Origin: JAAFJT01 sp043744275
GTDB lineage: Bacteria > Bacteroidota > Bacteroidia > Chitinophagales > Saprospiraceae
Reading direction: 5' to 3'
Length of the DNA stretch: 43,191 bases
NCBI GenBank assembly: GCA_043744275.1
Contig: JAYTUY010000291.1
Coordinates: 1 to 43,191, forward strand
This document shows positions 1 to 8,126 of the stretch, in pieces. Made by a program: the position numbers and the translations under genes. Positions within the stretch are counted from its first letter, which is position 1; every line of letters starts with the position of its first letter. The notes beneath the pieces were generated by a model. The model had not been told where the DNA came from. It did not search any database and saw only the letters and a program-made list of their open reading frames with translations.

Positions 1-39
1 TCGAAAATGTCCTAAAATTCACAGTATTTTCAAAGAACG

Positions 40-618
40 CTAAGGCGGTTTCAACTTTATGTCCCAAGGGTAGTACATAACTTTATGTCGCACCACAACA
101 CTTGTAAATTTGAAATTATCAAATGCATATCGAAAACCGAAAAACAGATTTTGACCTATTTTTTTAGAAACATTCAAGCGGACTCTTGGAAATGTAGCAT
201 CATATTTTTCAATGTAATCAGAAGGAATATTGTTGCCTACACCGAAAAAATTAAAAATATATTTGAAATAGCCAACCTCGCCATTTATCCAATACTTTTG
301 ATTTTGTGGAAATAATTGGAATGGAAAATACAAAAGTGTTTGATTCAATTGCGTATAGACTGCGCCTATAGTCACGCTGCTGCGTCTGGCTCTAATTGAA
401 TCTTGTTTGAAATTGAATGTTAATAAAGCTGCTCCTCCGCCACCAATTTTGGTATCTGGTGTATAGAAAAACACTGGTAACCCGATGACTTTTGCTCTGT
501 TCGGGTTTTTTAAAGAATCTTTTTGAGCATGGCTTTTAATCGAAAACAGAAAAAAAGAAAGTAAAATAATGGTTTTGATTCCAAATTTAAAGGCGATAAA
601 TAAATTTTTTTTTATCAT
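40..618 (-). pseudogene. 3'-truncated BamA/TamA-like outer-membrane barrel protein
   Basis: The 192-residue product starts with a signal peptide (hydrophobic stretch about 15-28, ending SHAQ). It then reads like the start of a Bacteroidetes outer-membrane barrel of the surface-antigen/BamA-TamA type: the segment around PVFFYTPDTKIGGGG, a strand rich in aromatic residues, and FFGVGN near residue 127. Family members are usually around 350-400 residues, so roughly the second half of the barrel is missing. Homology seems to stop near FKFTSVV (about position 88). The last 20 residues are unlike a barrel and are encoded by DNA carrying a short direct repeat (AACTTTATGTC at 53-63 and 79-89). I infer truncation by insertion or rearrangement to the left of the window. 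It is divergent from the HD-domain gene. The family call is moderate and the truncation likely. Confidence 0.6.
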
Positions 619-626
619 GAATGGCT

Positions 627-656
627 TTTGTTTGTCTTTGTCAAATATTAATTTTG
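627..656 (+). promoter_or_regulatory. Bacteroidetes-type promoter for the HD-domain gene
   Basis: TTTG at 627-630 and TAATTTTG at 649-656 are separated by 18 bases. This fits the Bacteroidetes primary sigma pattern (TTTG, about 19 bases, TAnnTTTG). The start codon of the downstream gene is about 97 bases further on. Confidence 0.45.
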
Positions 657-753
657 TTTAAAAGGCAGGTTATTTAAAGGGTTTTGCATTGACAAAAGAA
701 ATAAAGAATTTTCACAAATTTATCACGATTATTTTCAACAAAATAAAATTAAT

Positions 754-1446
754 ATGACTCAACAAGACATCATTGCGTTAACAGAAAAATTTGTCAAGGA
801 AACTTTAGAAAATGCTGAAGGTGGGCATGATTGGTGGCACATTCTCAGAGTTTGGAATAATGCTAAAACCATTGCTCGAAATGAAAGCGAAATTGATGAT
901 AACAGCTTGTATATCATTGAGTTAGGGGCATTATTGCATGATATTGCTGATGCCAAATTTCACAATGGCGATGAAGAAATAGGACCTCGTACGGCGAGAA
1001 CTTTTTTAGAAAGCCTCGCCGTAGAGAACCCAACGATTGAGCATGTTGAAAATATTATTAAACATATTTCTTTTTCCAAAGGGATTCCTAAGGAAAAAGG
1101 TGGCAATTTTGATAAAACATTTCACTCTCGAGAATTGGCAATTGTGCAAGACGCGGATAGGTTAGATGCCATCGGGGCTATCGGTGTTGCCAGGACATTT
1201 AATTATGGGGGTTTTAAGAATCGAGAAATGTACAATCCCAATATACCACCCAATTTTTCATTGTCCAAAGAAGCCTATAAAGCCAGTGATGCTCCCACTA
1301 TCAACCATTTTTATGAAAAACTCCTCCTGCTTAAAGACCATATGAATACCGAAACTGGTAAAAAAATGGCAGAGCAAAGGCACGCATTCATGCAGGCTTT
1401 TTTAGAGCAATTTTATGCAGAATGGGCAGGCAACATGATAGATTGA
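754..1446 (+). CDS. HD-domain phosphohydrolase (YedJ-like)
   Basis: A 230-residue soluble protein of the HD superfamily. Metal-binding residues are visible in order: H25-D26 with H29 in GHDWWH, the HD pair H62-D63 in LLHDIAD, and a distal aspartate in VQDADRLDAIG (about residue 133). The spacing and the YGG/NP loop after residue 148 match the YedJ-type hydrolases, which act on phosphorylated small molecules; the physiological substrate is unknown. It has no signal peptide and is probably cytoplasmic. It is transcribed alone, divergent from the barrel fragment and convergent with the VWA gene, whose stop lies only 5 bases away. The HD call is firm; substrate is not inferable. Confidence 0.88.
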   Translation: MTQQDIIALTEKFVKETLENAEGGHDWWHILRVWNNAKTIARNESEIDDNSLYIIELGALLHDIADAKFHNGDEEIGPRTARTFLESLAVENPTIEHVENIIKHISFSKGIPKEKGGNFDKTFHSRELAIVQDADRLDAIGAIGVARTFNYGGFKNREMYNPNIPPNFSLSKEAYKASDAPTINHFYEKLLLLKDHMNTETGKKMAEQRHAFMQAFLEQFYAEWAGNMID

Positions 1447-1450
1447 CAAC

Positions 1451-3325
1451 TCATTTTATGCTCATTGATTTTTCAACCAAATCAATAAACTCTTGACGAT
1501 ACCCCTCAGTATCAGAGCCTTTTGAGGTGTTTGCAAGGTTAATTACTTCTTTAAAATTGAAATTTCCCTTGTATTTTGAATCCCTCAGTATTTGACCCCA
1601 ACCGGCTACGGCTGCGGCAAAACGGAAATTATCAGATGTTTTATCCAAATCAACTGGCTTTTGCGTAACAGATTGAGTCATCAGTGTGCTTTTGAATTTG
1701 AGCGGCTTTTTATAACGAAGTTTGATAAATATCCAGTCATCCGATTTTATGGCAGGCGTATTTTTTTCGGCTTGAAAATGTAAAGGGTCAACGGCTGTGG
1801 TTTCATTATCAGATAATTTGACGCCTTGTGGAATAATTTCATACAAAGCGGTTACTGAATTGCCTGCCCCTATTTCACCTGCATCTTTTTTATCATTATT
1901 AAAATCTTCATCGTTCAATTTCCGATTTTCATACCCAACTAAACGGTATGATTGAACAAGCGAAGGGTTAAATTCAATTTGAAATTTCACATCTCGAGCA
2001 ACTGTAATAATAGTACCCGTCAGTTCTTTAGTGAAAACCTTTTCAGCTTCTTTGAGATTATCAAGGTAAAAATAATTGCCATTGCCTTTATCCGCCAACG
2101 TTTCCATGCCACCATCATTAAAATTGCCTGCTCCAACGCCTAACACTGAAAGAAATATATTCTTTTCACGCTTTTCAACTATCAGGTGTTCCAATTCAGA
2201 TGTCGTGCTCACGCCCACATTAAAATCCCCATCTGTTGCCAATATGACCCGATTATTGCCTTCGGGATTGTAATTATCTTCAGCAATTTGATAGGCTAAC
2301 TCAATGCCTTCGCCGCCCGCAGTAGAGCCGCCCGATGTGAGATTATCGAGGGCTTTCAAAATGGTTTCTTTTTCAGAGCCACTCGTCGCATCCAAAACCA
2401 AGCCCGCAGCACCTGCATATGCAACGATAGAAACATAGTCGTTCGGACGCAACTGCATGACCAAAATTTTAAAAGCCTGTTTCAGCAATTCCAATCTATC
2501 AGAGCCGCCCATCGAACCACTGACATCAATCAGAAAAACCAAATTATTAGATGGCGACTCATTATAGTTCATTTTTTGAGCTTGTAAATCCACTTTCATC
2601 AAATAATGCTCTTTATTCCAAGGGCAAATGCCCATTTCGGTACTGATGGCAACAGGATTTTTATCCGTCGGCGTCGGCAGATGATAATCGAAATAATTAA
2701 TCATTTCCTCAATCCGAACGGCATCTTTGGATGGCATTTGACCTTCATTTATCAATCGCCTCGCATGAGTGTAAGCCGTTTTATCTACATCAATTGAAAA
2801 TGTAGAGTAAGGCGCATCTTTAGGAGCATTAAAATCATTTTCTTCATAATGATTGTAGTTATCGCGATTGGTGGGGTCTGTGTCTTTATTTTTTTTATGC
2901 CGTTTGAGAGAGCCTTTTATCTCTTGATTATTGATTGAAATGCCTGATAAACGACCTGACAACGCTCCAGAAATTGAGCCAGTCATTGATTTTTTAGTTT
3001 GAATACCGTAACCCGTGACAACCAATTCCTGCAATACACTTGCTTTAAGGCTTACATTAATGGTCGTTTGTGAGCCAATTGGGATTTCCATTGTATTATA
3101 ACCCACATAAGAAATTACAATGGTCATATTTTCTTTAGGCACTACAATCGAGTATTTTCCATTCACATCCGTTAACGTTCCAATACTTGTTCCTTTTAAT
3201 ACAATTGAAGCACCGATTAAGGTATCTCCATTCTCATCTACCACGTAGCCTGTAATGGTCTTTTGAGCAGAGAGAAAAGAGCCTATTCCAAAAAATAAAA
3301 TTGAGAGAATGATATATTTTTTCAT
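1451..3325 (-). CDS. Exported VWA-domain protein with CarboxypepD_reg-like N-terminus (YfbK family)
   Basis: 624 residues. A signal peptide (1-20) precedes a CarboxypepD_reg-like beta-sandwich (about 22-95), then a short segment VVTGYGIQTKKSMTGS resembling the plug start of SusC-type TonB-dependent receptors. A charged linker (about 138-170) leads to the YfbK-type N-terminal region (FSIDVDKTAYTHARR) and a von Willebrand factor A domain with an intact MIDAS: D267-V-S-G-S271, the GGSTAGGEG threonine and the ATDGD aspartate. The C-terminal part (about 455-624) matches the YfbK C-terminal domain. The protein is probably surface or periplasmic and binds a ligand through the metal site; the ligand is unknown. 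Two copies of the genome-wide TACTGAGGGG word lie near the 3' end, read as TEG and ILR. The next gene shares the same N-terminal domain. Confidence 0.85.
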   Translation of the reverse strand: MKKYIILSILFFGIGSFLSAQKTITGYVVDENGDTLIGASIVLKGTSIGTLTDVNGKYSIVVPKENMTIVISYVGYNTMEIPIGSQTTINVSLKASVLQELVVTGYGIQTKKSMTGSISGALSGRLSGISINNQEIKGSLKRHKKNKDTDPTNRDNYNHYEENDFNAPKDAPYSTFSIDVDKTAYTHARRLINEGQMPSKDAVRIEEMINYFDYHLPTPTDKNPVAISTEMGICPWNKEHYLMKVDLQAQKMNYNESPSNNLVFLIDVSGSMGGSDRLELLKQAFKILVMQLRPNDYVSIVAYAGAAGLVLDATSGSEKETILKALDNLTSGGSTAGGEGIELAYQIAEDNYNPEGNNRVILATDGDFNVGVSTTSELEHLIVEKREKNIFLSVLGVGAGNFNDGGMETLADKGNGNYFYLDNLKEAEKVFTKELTGTIITVARDVKFQIEFNPSLVQSYRLVGYENRKLNDEDFNNDKKDAGEIGAGNSVTALYEIIPQGVKLSDNETTAVDPLHFQAEKNTPAIKSDDWIFIKLRYKKPLKFKSTLMTQSVTQKPVDLDKTSDNFRFAAAVAGWGQILRDSKYKGNFNFKEVINLANTSKGSDTEGYRQEFIDLVEKSMSIK

Positions 3326-3390
3326 TGTTAAAAGTTTTTAAAATTGATAAAAAATAGGTTCAAACACCTTCTGTACTGAGGGGTATCTTC

Positions 3391-4480
3391 TTATTTCACA
3401 ATCATAAATTTTCGATTATCCAACTGCACGCCTTGCCTAACGGACAGCACATACATACCCGAAGGCAAATCATTAAAAGGCAAAATCAAAGTATTATTTT
3501 GCTTGAAAAGGACTTGCTGATGCTTTAAAACCACCCGCCCAGACATATCCGAAACGATTAAATCCGCTTGCCCTTCTGTTGGCGTTGAAAGGCTCAGCTC
3601 TATTTGAGAGCTTTGGCGAGGAACATACAGATTGGTTATTTTTAAAACTTCGACGGGCAAAACGGTTGTGGTTTGTCTGAAAACATACTCTTTTTCTTTG
3701 GGTTCTTCATCATTATCCACTTCATCTTCCTCCTCTTCGGCATCAATGAGATAGCCTTCGACTTTATAGTAAGTCGTATCAGCCGTATTAATGCTTTTAT
3801 CTAAAAATTGGCTGCCACCAAATATCAACTGAGTGGTCGTAAATGTCTGCTTGAAAGATTGAGTAGAATCCGAGCGAGAGTTGCCAATGAGTTTGAAATT
3901 TTCACCATCTGTAGATTTAAATATCTGGTATTGGACTTTTTTTTTCTTTAAACCGATTGGTCAAATTTTGATTATAATTTTTTGAAGAAATATCTACTTC
4001 ATAAGTCAATAAAGTCACGCCATTACTGAGGGGGGTAGATGTGAGCGGGTTTTGCCAGTTTTCAGTTGCAATATCTGAATAACATAAACACATACAACGA
4101 CAACTACCTATTAACCAATCATCTTTATACCAACATTTACAACCTGAAATTTTAAATGCAATGATAGAAACTTCTTTCATACACAACCCCTCAGTCAATT
4201 TAAAATCCAACTTGCCTGATGAGTGAGCTTTTAGAAATTCAGATTCATGCCCGACGAAAGAGCAAATTAAGGTATCCGCTAAGTGTTTTGAAGGGATATT
4301 GATGGTATAATGTCCATCAATATCCGTAATAACACCCATCGTCGTGCCTTTTAAAACAATATTAGCTCCAACCAAAGGCTCACCTTTATCGTTCAAAACG
4401 GTACCTGAAATGAATTTTTGAGAAAAAAGCGTGGTCAATGCACCACTTAGAAATGCGAGTAAGAGAAAATGTTTTTTCAT
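3391..4480 (-). pseudogene. T9SS-sorted CarboxypepD_reg-like surface protein, frameshifted at an A9 tract
   Basis: Two overlapping-frame pieces make one gene. The 5' piece (3917-4480, 187 residues) has a signal peptide, a CarboxypepD_reg-like domain (about 21-95) and a cysteine-rich patch (GSCRCMCLCY). The 3' piece (3391-3828 from its first ATG) ends in a typical type IX secretion sorting domain (LIVSDMSGRVVLK, DLPSGMYVLSV, final MIVK) after an acidic linker. On the coding strand a run of nine A (3937-3945) precedes an early stop. With one A fewer, the frame runs on as KEKKVQYQIFKSTDGENF and joins the 3' piece without a break, giving about 363 residues. This could be a real mutation, a homopolymer sequencing error, or slippage that makes a minor full-length product. 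The gene lies just upstream of the VWA gene, which shares its first domain. Confidence 0.75.
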
Positions 4481-4602
4481 ATTGATTAAATTTTAAAAGA
4501 TGAAAAAATGACTTTCTCTTACAAAGGGGTACTTTTATATTTCGTGAGAAAAATAAAAAATCTCACGAAATCAAAATCCCACTCTTTATAGAAATGAAAT
4601 AG

Positions 4603-4744
4603 CCACCCCCTCAGTATAAAACCCTTTTTTATCAAACAATCAACTCACAACTCCAAAATATCTTCATTCCACAACTTCGGATTTTTCTCAATAAAATCTT
4701 CCATCATGTCCACGCATTCTTTCAAATCGAGGTCAATCACCTCT
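4603..4744. repeat. 142-bp direct repeat, left copy (duplicated deaminase 3' end)
   Basis: This segment matches 6049-6190 almost base for base, with only a handful of differences, mostly near its left side. It contains a CCCCTCAGTAT word and the last third of the cytosine deaminase coding strand. To its right the match ends abruptly. Together the two copies bracket the two unknown genes at 4868-6009, as direct repeats bracket an inserted island. Confidence 0.85.
4645..4744 (-). pseudogene. 3' fragment of cytosine deaminase gene
   Basis: About 33 codons matching the C-terminus of the intact deaminase at 6091-6534, ending WNEDILEL and a stop, where the intact gene ends WNEDIGEL. No start or catalytic part is present; the match stops at 4744. 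It looks like the displaced gene end left when an element integrated into, and rebuilt, the 3' end of the deaminase gene. Confidence 0.8.
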
Positions 4745-4758
4745 TCATAAAAGTAAAA

Positions 4759-4789
4759 TTTGGATATTATATTTGCTTTGGTAATTTTG
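4759..4789 (+). promoter_or_regulatory. Bacteroidetes-type promoter for the 110-residue unknown gene
   Basis: TTTG at 4759-4762, 19 bases, then TAATTTTG at 4782-4789: an exact fit to the Bacteroidetes TTTG/TAnnTTTG promoter. The coding sequence starts at 4868. It lies just inside the left repeat, so the inserted genes appear to carry their own promoter. Confidence 0.6.
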
Positions 4790-4867
4790 TGAGAGAAAGA
4801 TTAGATAATAGCAATTCAAAAGGGAGGACAAAAATTTCGCATATTTAAACGTTAGCTGCATACAATT

Positions 4868-5200
4868 ATGGAGAGTCAATTGATTTATATTGCCAATCAA
4901 AAAATGAAGACTAAAGTAACTTGGTCTAATTCGGGTGATACTGAGTGGATATATTTTGGTGCTGCAGAAGAAGTCAATACAAATATGGTTCTTCAGACAA
5001 TCAATTTTCTTTTTTCAGAAACACAATTGTATATCTCACACACAAGAAAAGGTTCTTTTAAAATTGAAAAAAATCTTATCATTGACTCGATTAAAAATAT
5101 CTTAGGATTTGAGGATTTCGTGATTTGGGATACGATGTTTACGAAAGCAATTGAATTCAATAAGATTGGCGTTTTTAGATATGGAGAAATAAGTAGCTAA
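4868..5200 (+). CDS. Unknown 110-residue protein in the mini-island
   Basis: I do not recognise this family. The product is small and soluble-looking, mixed alpha/beta, without signal peptide, membrane segment or obvious motif. Features include WSNSGDTEWIYFG near residue 20 and an acidic-aromatic stretch GFEDFVIWDT. It sits between the duplicated deaminase ends, has its own promoter and is followed by a CCCCTCAGTAT-containing 28-base sequence (5227-5255) also found at both ends of the island. By position it could be cargo such as an immunity or defence gene, but nothing in the sequence shows that. The coding call is supported by the upstream promoter and an uninterrupted frame. Confidence 0.6.
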   Translation: MESQLIYIANQKMKTKVTWSNSGDTEWIYFGAAEEVNTNMVLQTINFLFSETQLYISHTRKGSFKIEKNLIIDSIKNILGFEDFVIWDTMFTKAIEFNKIGVFRYGEISS

Positions 5201-5226
5201 TAAGTATAGATTAATAGAAACGTAAA

Positions 5227-5255
5227 CACCCCCTCAGTATAAAACCCCTTTTTCT
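5227..5255. repeat. Third, partial copy of the island-end repeat
   Basis: CACCCCCTCAGTATAAAACC followed by CC and a T-run repeats the start of the 142-bp repeats at 4605 and 6051. It separates the two unknown genes, so each is followed by the same short sequence containing the genome-wide word. Confidence 0.65.
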
Positions 5256-5280
5256 CTGATCTAAAAGAAAACAACATTGT

Positions 5281-6009
5281 ATGCACACAATACAGAAAGA
5301 TTGGACTAAAAGACGATTTCGTTTTTACCTTATTTTCGGAGAAGTACAAAACGGCAAATTACCTTGGCATAAAACTGAATGGAACGAATTATATGAACCA
5401 CTATTAAGCCGAGTTTTACAACTCTCGCCTAAATATAAGAATACAGGCGTAAGGGTATTGGAATACAAAAAAGAAGTTTTAAAATCTAAAAAAGATAATA
5501 AAGAATTTGATTACTACTCTGATTTAAAATTGGGCAGATTAAAATGGGACAATAAGTCACACCAAAAATGGACAACAGAAGTGGACAGCGATATAAAGTT
5601 TAACAGTTTTGAGTCTTGGACACCAATATGGACAATATGCGATAGAAATAATTTAGCACCAGATATATTTATTTCAATTCAAAATGAAGAAGATTCTAAA
5701 CAAAGATTTATGAACCTTCAGTTTGATTTTTTTATTGTGATTGCTATAGCAGAAGACCTGAAGTTAAACTGCAATCCCATTATTTCAGATTTTTCTAAAG
5801 AAATTAACGCTAAAAGAACAATTTGTCAAACACGACATTGGAACAAAGCAGGAAGTGATAAAAACAAAAATTGGACGTTTAATAATTGGATACAAGACAC
5901 TTGGAGCAATGGTATTTATAAAGGGCAAAGTTTACATAATTTTAATTTTGATGATTTAATTTTTGAACCATATTGGGAAATAATTTATAAAATAATGCCA
6001 AACGGATAG
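5281..6009 (+). CDS. Unknown tryptophan-rich 242-residue protein in the mini-island
   Basis: Not recognised. The product has no signal peptide or clear membrane helix and is strikingly rich in tryptophan, lysine and aspartate/asparagine (for example KDWTKRRFRFYLIFGE at the N-terminus, ESWTPIWTICDRNN, RHWNKAGSDKNKNWTFNNW). One hydrophobic strand (FDFFIVIAIAEDL, about residues 150-162) could be buried core. The coding sequence ends inside a hairpin (5994-6025). It lies between two copies of the island-end repeat. Base composition is markedly A-rich even for this window, which may indicate a different origin from the neighbours. No function can be assigned. Confidence 0.6.
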   Translation: MHTIQKDWTKRRFRFYLIFGEVQNGKLPWHKTEWNELYEPLLSRVLQLSPKYKNTGVRVLEYKKEVLKSKKDNKEFDYYSDLKLGRLKWDNKSHQKWTTEVDSDIKFNSFESWTPIWTICDRNNLAPDIFISIQNEEDSKQRFMNLQFDFFIVIAIAEDLKLNCNPIISDFSKEINAKRTICQTRHWNKAGSDKNKNWTFNNWIQDTWSNGIYKGQSLHNFNFDDLIFEPYWEIIYKIMPNG

Positions 6010-6025
6010 TATTCAGTTTGGCATT
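5994..6025 (+). terminator. Hairpin overlapping the end of the 242-residue gene
   Basis: AATGCCAAAC (5994-6003) pairs with GTTTGGCATT (6016-6025) across a 12-base loop that holds the stop codon. There is no long T-run after it, so termination efficiency is uncertain. Confidence 0.45.
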
Positions 6026-6048
6026 ATTGATTTAGGATGTAAAGGCAA

Positions 6049-6190
6049 CCACCCCCTCAGTATAAACCCCCTTTTTATCAAATCACCAACTCACAACTCC
6101 CCAATATCTTCATTCCACAACTTCGGGTTTTTCTCAATAAAATCTTCCATCATGTCCACGCATTCTTTCAAATCGAGGTCAATCACCTCT
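6049..6190. repeat. 142-bp direct repeat, right copy (in the intact deaminase gene)
   Basis: Partner of 4603-4744. It covers a CCCCTCAGTAT word, the 3' flank and the last 33 codons of the intact cytosine deaminase gene. The two copies enclose about 1.3 kb. Confidence 0.85.
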
Positions 6191-6534
6191 ACGCCGTGCG
6201 ACTCCATAAATGCTCTGGCTCCATCAAAAGTCCTTGATTCTCCTACAATAACTTTCGGAATTTTGAATTGTACAATCGTGCCCGCACACATATAGCAAGG
6301 CATCAGCGTGGAATAAATCGTCGAGCCTCTGTAGCTGCCGACTCGCCCAGCGTTGTTCAAACAGTCCATTTCGCCGTGCAAAATAGGATTTTTCTCTTGC
6401 ACCCGTTTGTTGTGACCAGCCGCCACCAACTCACCATTTTTGACCAATACCGAACCAATCGGAATGCCACCTTCGCTCAAACTTTTACGCGCTTGATCGA
6501 TGGCTAATTGCATGAATTTATCTTTTTCCATCAT
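6091..6534 (-). CDS. Cytosine deaminase-like (FCY1-type) zinc nucleobase deaminase
   Basis: 147 residues, the usual length for the cytidine/deoxycytidylate deaminase fold in its nucleobase branch. The zinc site is complete: HGEMD (histidine ligand and proton-shuttle glutamate) near residue 53 and PCYMC with both cysteine ligands near residue 84. GGIPIGSVLV at the N-terminus and the C-terminal W-x-EDIGE closely resemble yeast cytosine deaminase Fcy1, which converts cytosine to uracil in pyrimidine salvage. Guanine deaminases share the fold, so that is the main alternative. It is transcribed alone; its 3' end is duplicated at 4645-4744, with two unknown genes in between. Confidence 0.8.
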   Translation of the reverse strand: MMEKDKFMQLAIDQARKSLSEGGIPIGSVLVKNGELVAAGHNKRVQEKNPILHGEMDCLNNAGRVGSYRGSTIYSTLMPCYMCAGTIVQFKIPKVIVGESRTFDGARAFMESHGVEVIDLDLKECVDMMEDFIEKNPKLWNEDIGEL

Positions 6535-6627
6535 TATAAATAGTTGATTTTGAATGCTTTATCTTGATTTTAAATAAAAAACAATTTGTTTTAATTAATA
6601 TTTGCCCCCTCAGTATTTCACTGAATT

Positions 6628-8046
6628 TTACAGCGTTTTCAAATATTCAATCACCGCTTTTCGCTCATCGGCATTGAATTTGTCGCCATAAATATGCCCT
6701 GTATTGCCGTATCCATAAATCGAGGTATCGTAAGTATTGATGTCCACTTTTGACGTTTCAATTTTATATTTCCACCCTATTTTAACGGCATCATAATCGG
6801 CTTTGTTATCAAAAGTGCGCGACCAATATTGGGGGCGTTTTGTACTATTCAACATATCGTCGAGCGTTGGCACTGAGCCGTTGTGAAGATAGGGTGCTGT
6901 TGCCCAAATCCCATCAAGTGGCGGGGCAACATAACCTTTGGTCGGCAAAAATTGCGCAGCATTTGGATTTTTAGAAAACCAACTTTGATTATACCAAGTG
7001 TGAAATTGAGGATATTTTTCATACTCATTGGCTAAAGCCGCATCCGTTCCAACAGTCGCCACATTGATGAGTAAATTGGGATAATCAGTAGCAGTTTCAT
7101 GTTTTCCATGACATTTGGCGCAATTATCATTAAAAAGCGTTTTTCCTTTTTGAGCCAATGTTTGGTCAATCGGGAATGGATATTTAGGCGGTTGAATGGT
7201 TTTTAAAAAGGCATCCAAATCTGGAAAATGCGCTTCAATTTTACGAGCTTCTGCACTATCCAGCATCGTAATCAAAGCCGTAGCCATATTCAATCGAGCA
7301 AAATCGCCTTTGCCCAAGCCATTAAAATACAAGGCGTTTTTCTTTTTATAATGCCACCAAGCGGGAACATCACTTGGAACAGTCTTCGTAGAAATCTGAA
7401 ACTGAGGGGTAGCCAACCATTTCAAATCATCTTTATTTCTAAAAGCGGAGAGGGCTGCAAATATTTTATCCGCTGGATTTGCCCCACGTGTTTCAGTGCG
7501 AATATAAGGCGAAATGGCTCTAAAACCCCTTGTAAATGGCTGATAAGCCGTCCATTCAGGCGAATTTTTACTATATCGCGTTTGCACCACAAGGTCAAGC
7601 GTATTGAGTTGTTGCGCTATATCAATGGTATTATCTCCAGTCGTATTGCCCAACCCGACGACTATTTGACCATTAATTCTATCGCCATGACAATTCAAAC
7701 AATTTGATGTCACTACTTTTACACCATTGACCGCCTTTACGACGTTAAAATTATAGGGAATGCCTTTGTTGTCGCCCGTGCGAGCCAGGTCATCAGCACT
7801 ATTGGAGCTAAAAACAGCTTTAAAAACATCTAAAGGAATGCCGCTGCTGACATAATCGCCCGTGACTAAATACTCATAACCAGCGGTGGCATTGCCTGGG
7901 CGTTGGGCAGTCGCTTCTATTTTTGAAGCTCCTTCGGGCAATGATTGAATAATATTGTCATCGCCATGTTTGCAATTTTCAAAAATGAGAATGGCAGCAA
8001 GTAAGCCGATGATGAAGTATTTAGGAGAAAATGTTGAGGTTTTCAT
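6628..8046 (-). CDS. Exported di-heme cytochrome c
   Basis: 472 residues with an N-terminal hydrophobic segment (about 11-22) followed by C25, possibly a lipid anchor though the lipobox is poor. Two heme-binding sites are visible: C116-LN-C119-H120 and C309-AK-C312-H313. The second half (YVAPPLDGIWATAPYLHNGSVPTLDDML) matches the C-terminal heme domain of cytochrome c peroxidase-like and related di-heme proteins, including the methionine/histidine ligand region. It probably works as a periplasmic or outer-membrane electron carrier or peroxidase-like enzyme; the reaction cannot be decided here. A one-mismatch copy of the genome-wide word (7400) is read as TPQF. No partner gene is adjacent. Confidence 0.8.
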   Translation of the reverse strand: MKTSTFSPKYFIIGLLAAILIFENCKHGDDNIIQSLPEGASKIEATAQRPGNATAGYEYLVTGDYVSSGIPLDVFKAVFSSNSADDLARTGDNKGIPYNFNVVKAVNGVKVVTSNCLNCHGDRINGQIVVGLGNTTGDNTIDIAQQLNTLDLVVQTRYSKNSPEWTAYQPFTRGFRAISPYIRTETRGANPADKIFAALSAFRNKDDLKWLATPQFQISTKTVPSDVPAWWHYKKKNALYFNGLGKGDFARLNMATALITMLDSAEARKIEAHFPDLDAFLKTIQPPKYPFPIDQTLAQKGKTLFNDNCAKCHGKHETATDYPNLLINVATVGTDAALANEYEKYPQFHTWYNQSWFSKNPNAAQFLPTKGYVAPPLDGIWATAPYLHNGSVPTLDDMLNSTKRPQYWSRTFDNKADYDAVKIGWKYKIETSKVDINTYDTSIYGYGNTGHIYGDKFNADERKAVIEYLKTL

Positions 8047-8126
8047 TGTAAAATTTTGATTTTAATGTTAAAAGTATAGCATTAAATTAAACACCTTAAT
8101 TTTAAAAAGGATTTCACAAAAGTAAA

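Noticed and set aside
4845..4867. AAACGTTAGCTGCATACAA upstream of the 110-residue gene as an integron attC half-site
   Set aside because: Only a single GTTAGC-like core is present, with no matching inverse core or stem, and no integrase is seen.
4603..6190. CRISPR-like array from the three repeated sequences
   Set aside because: Only three copies, unequal in length, with gene-sized spacers and part of a coding sequence in two of them.
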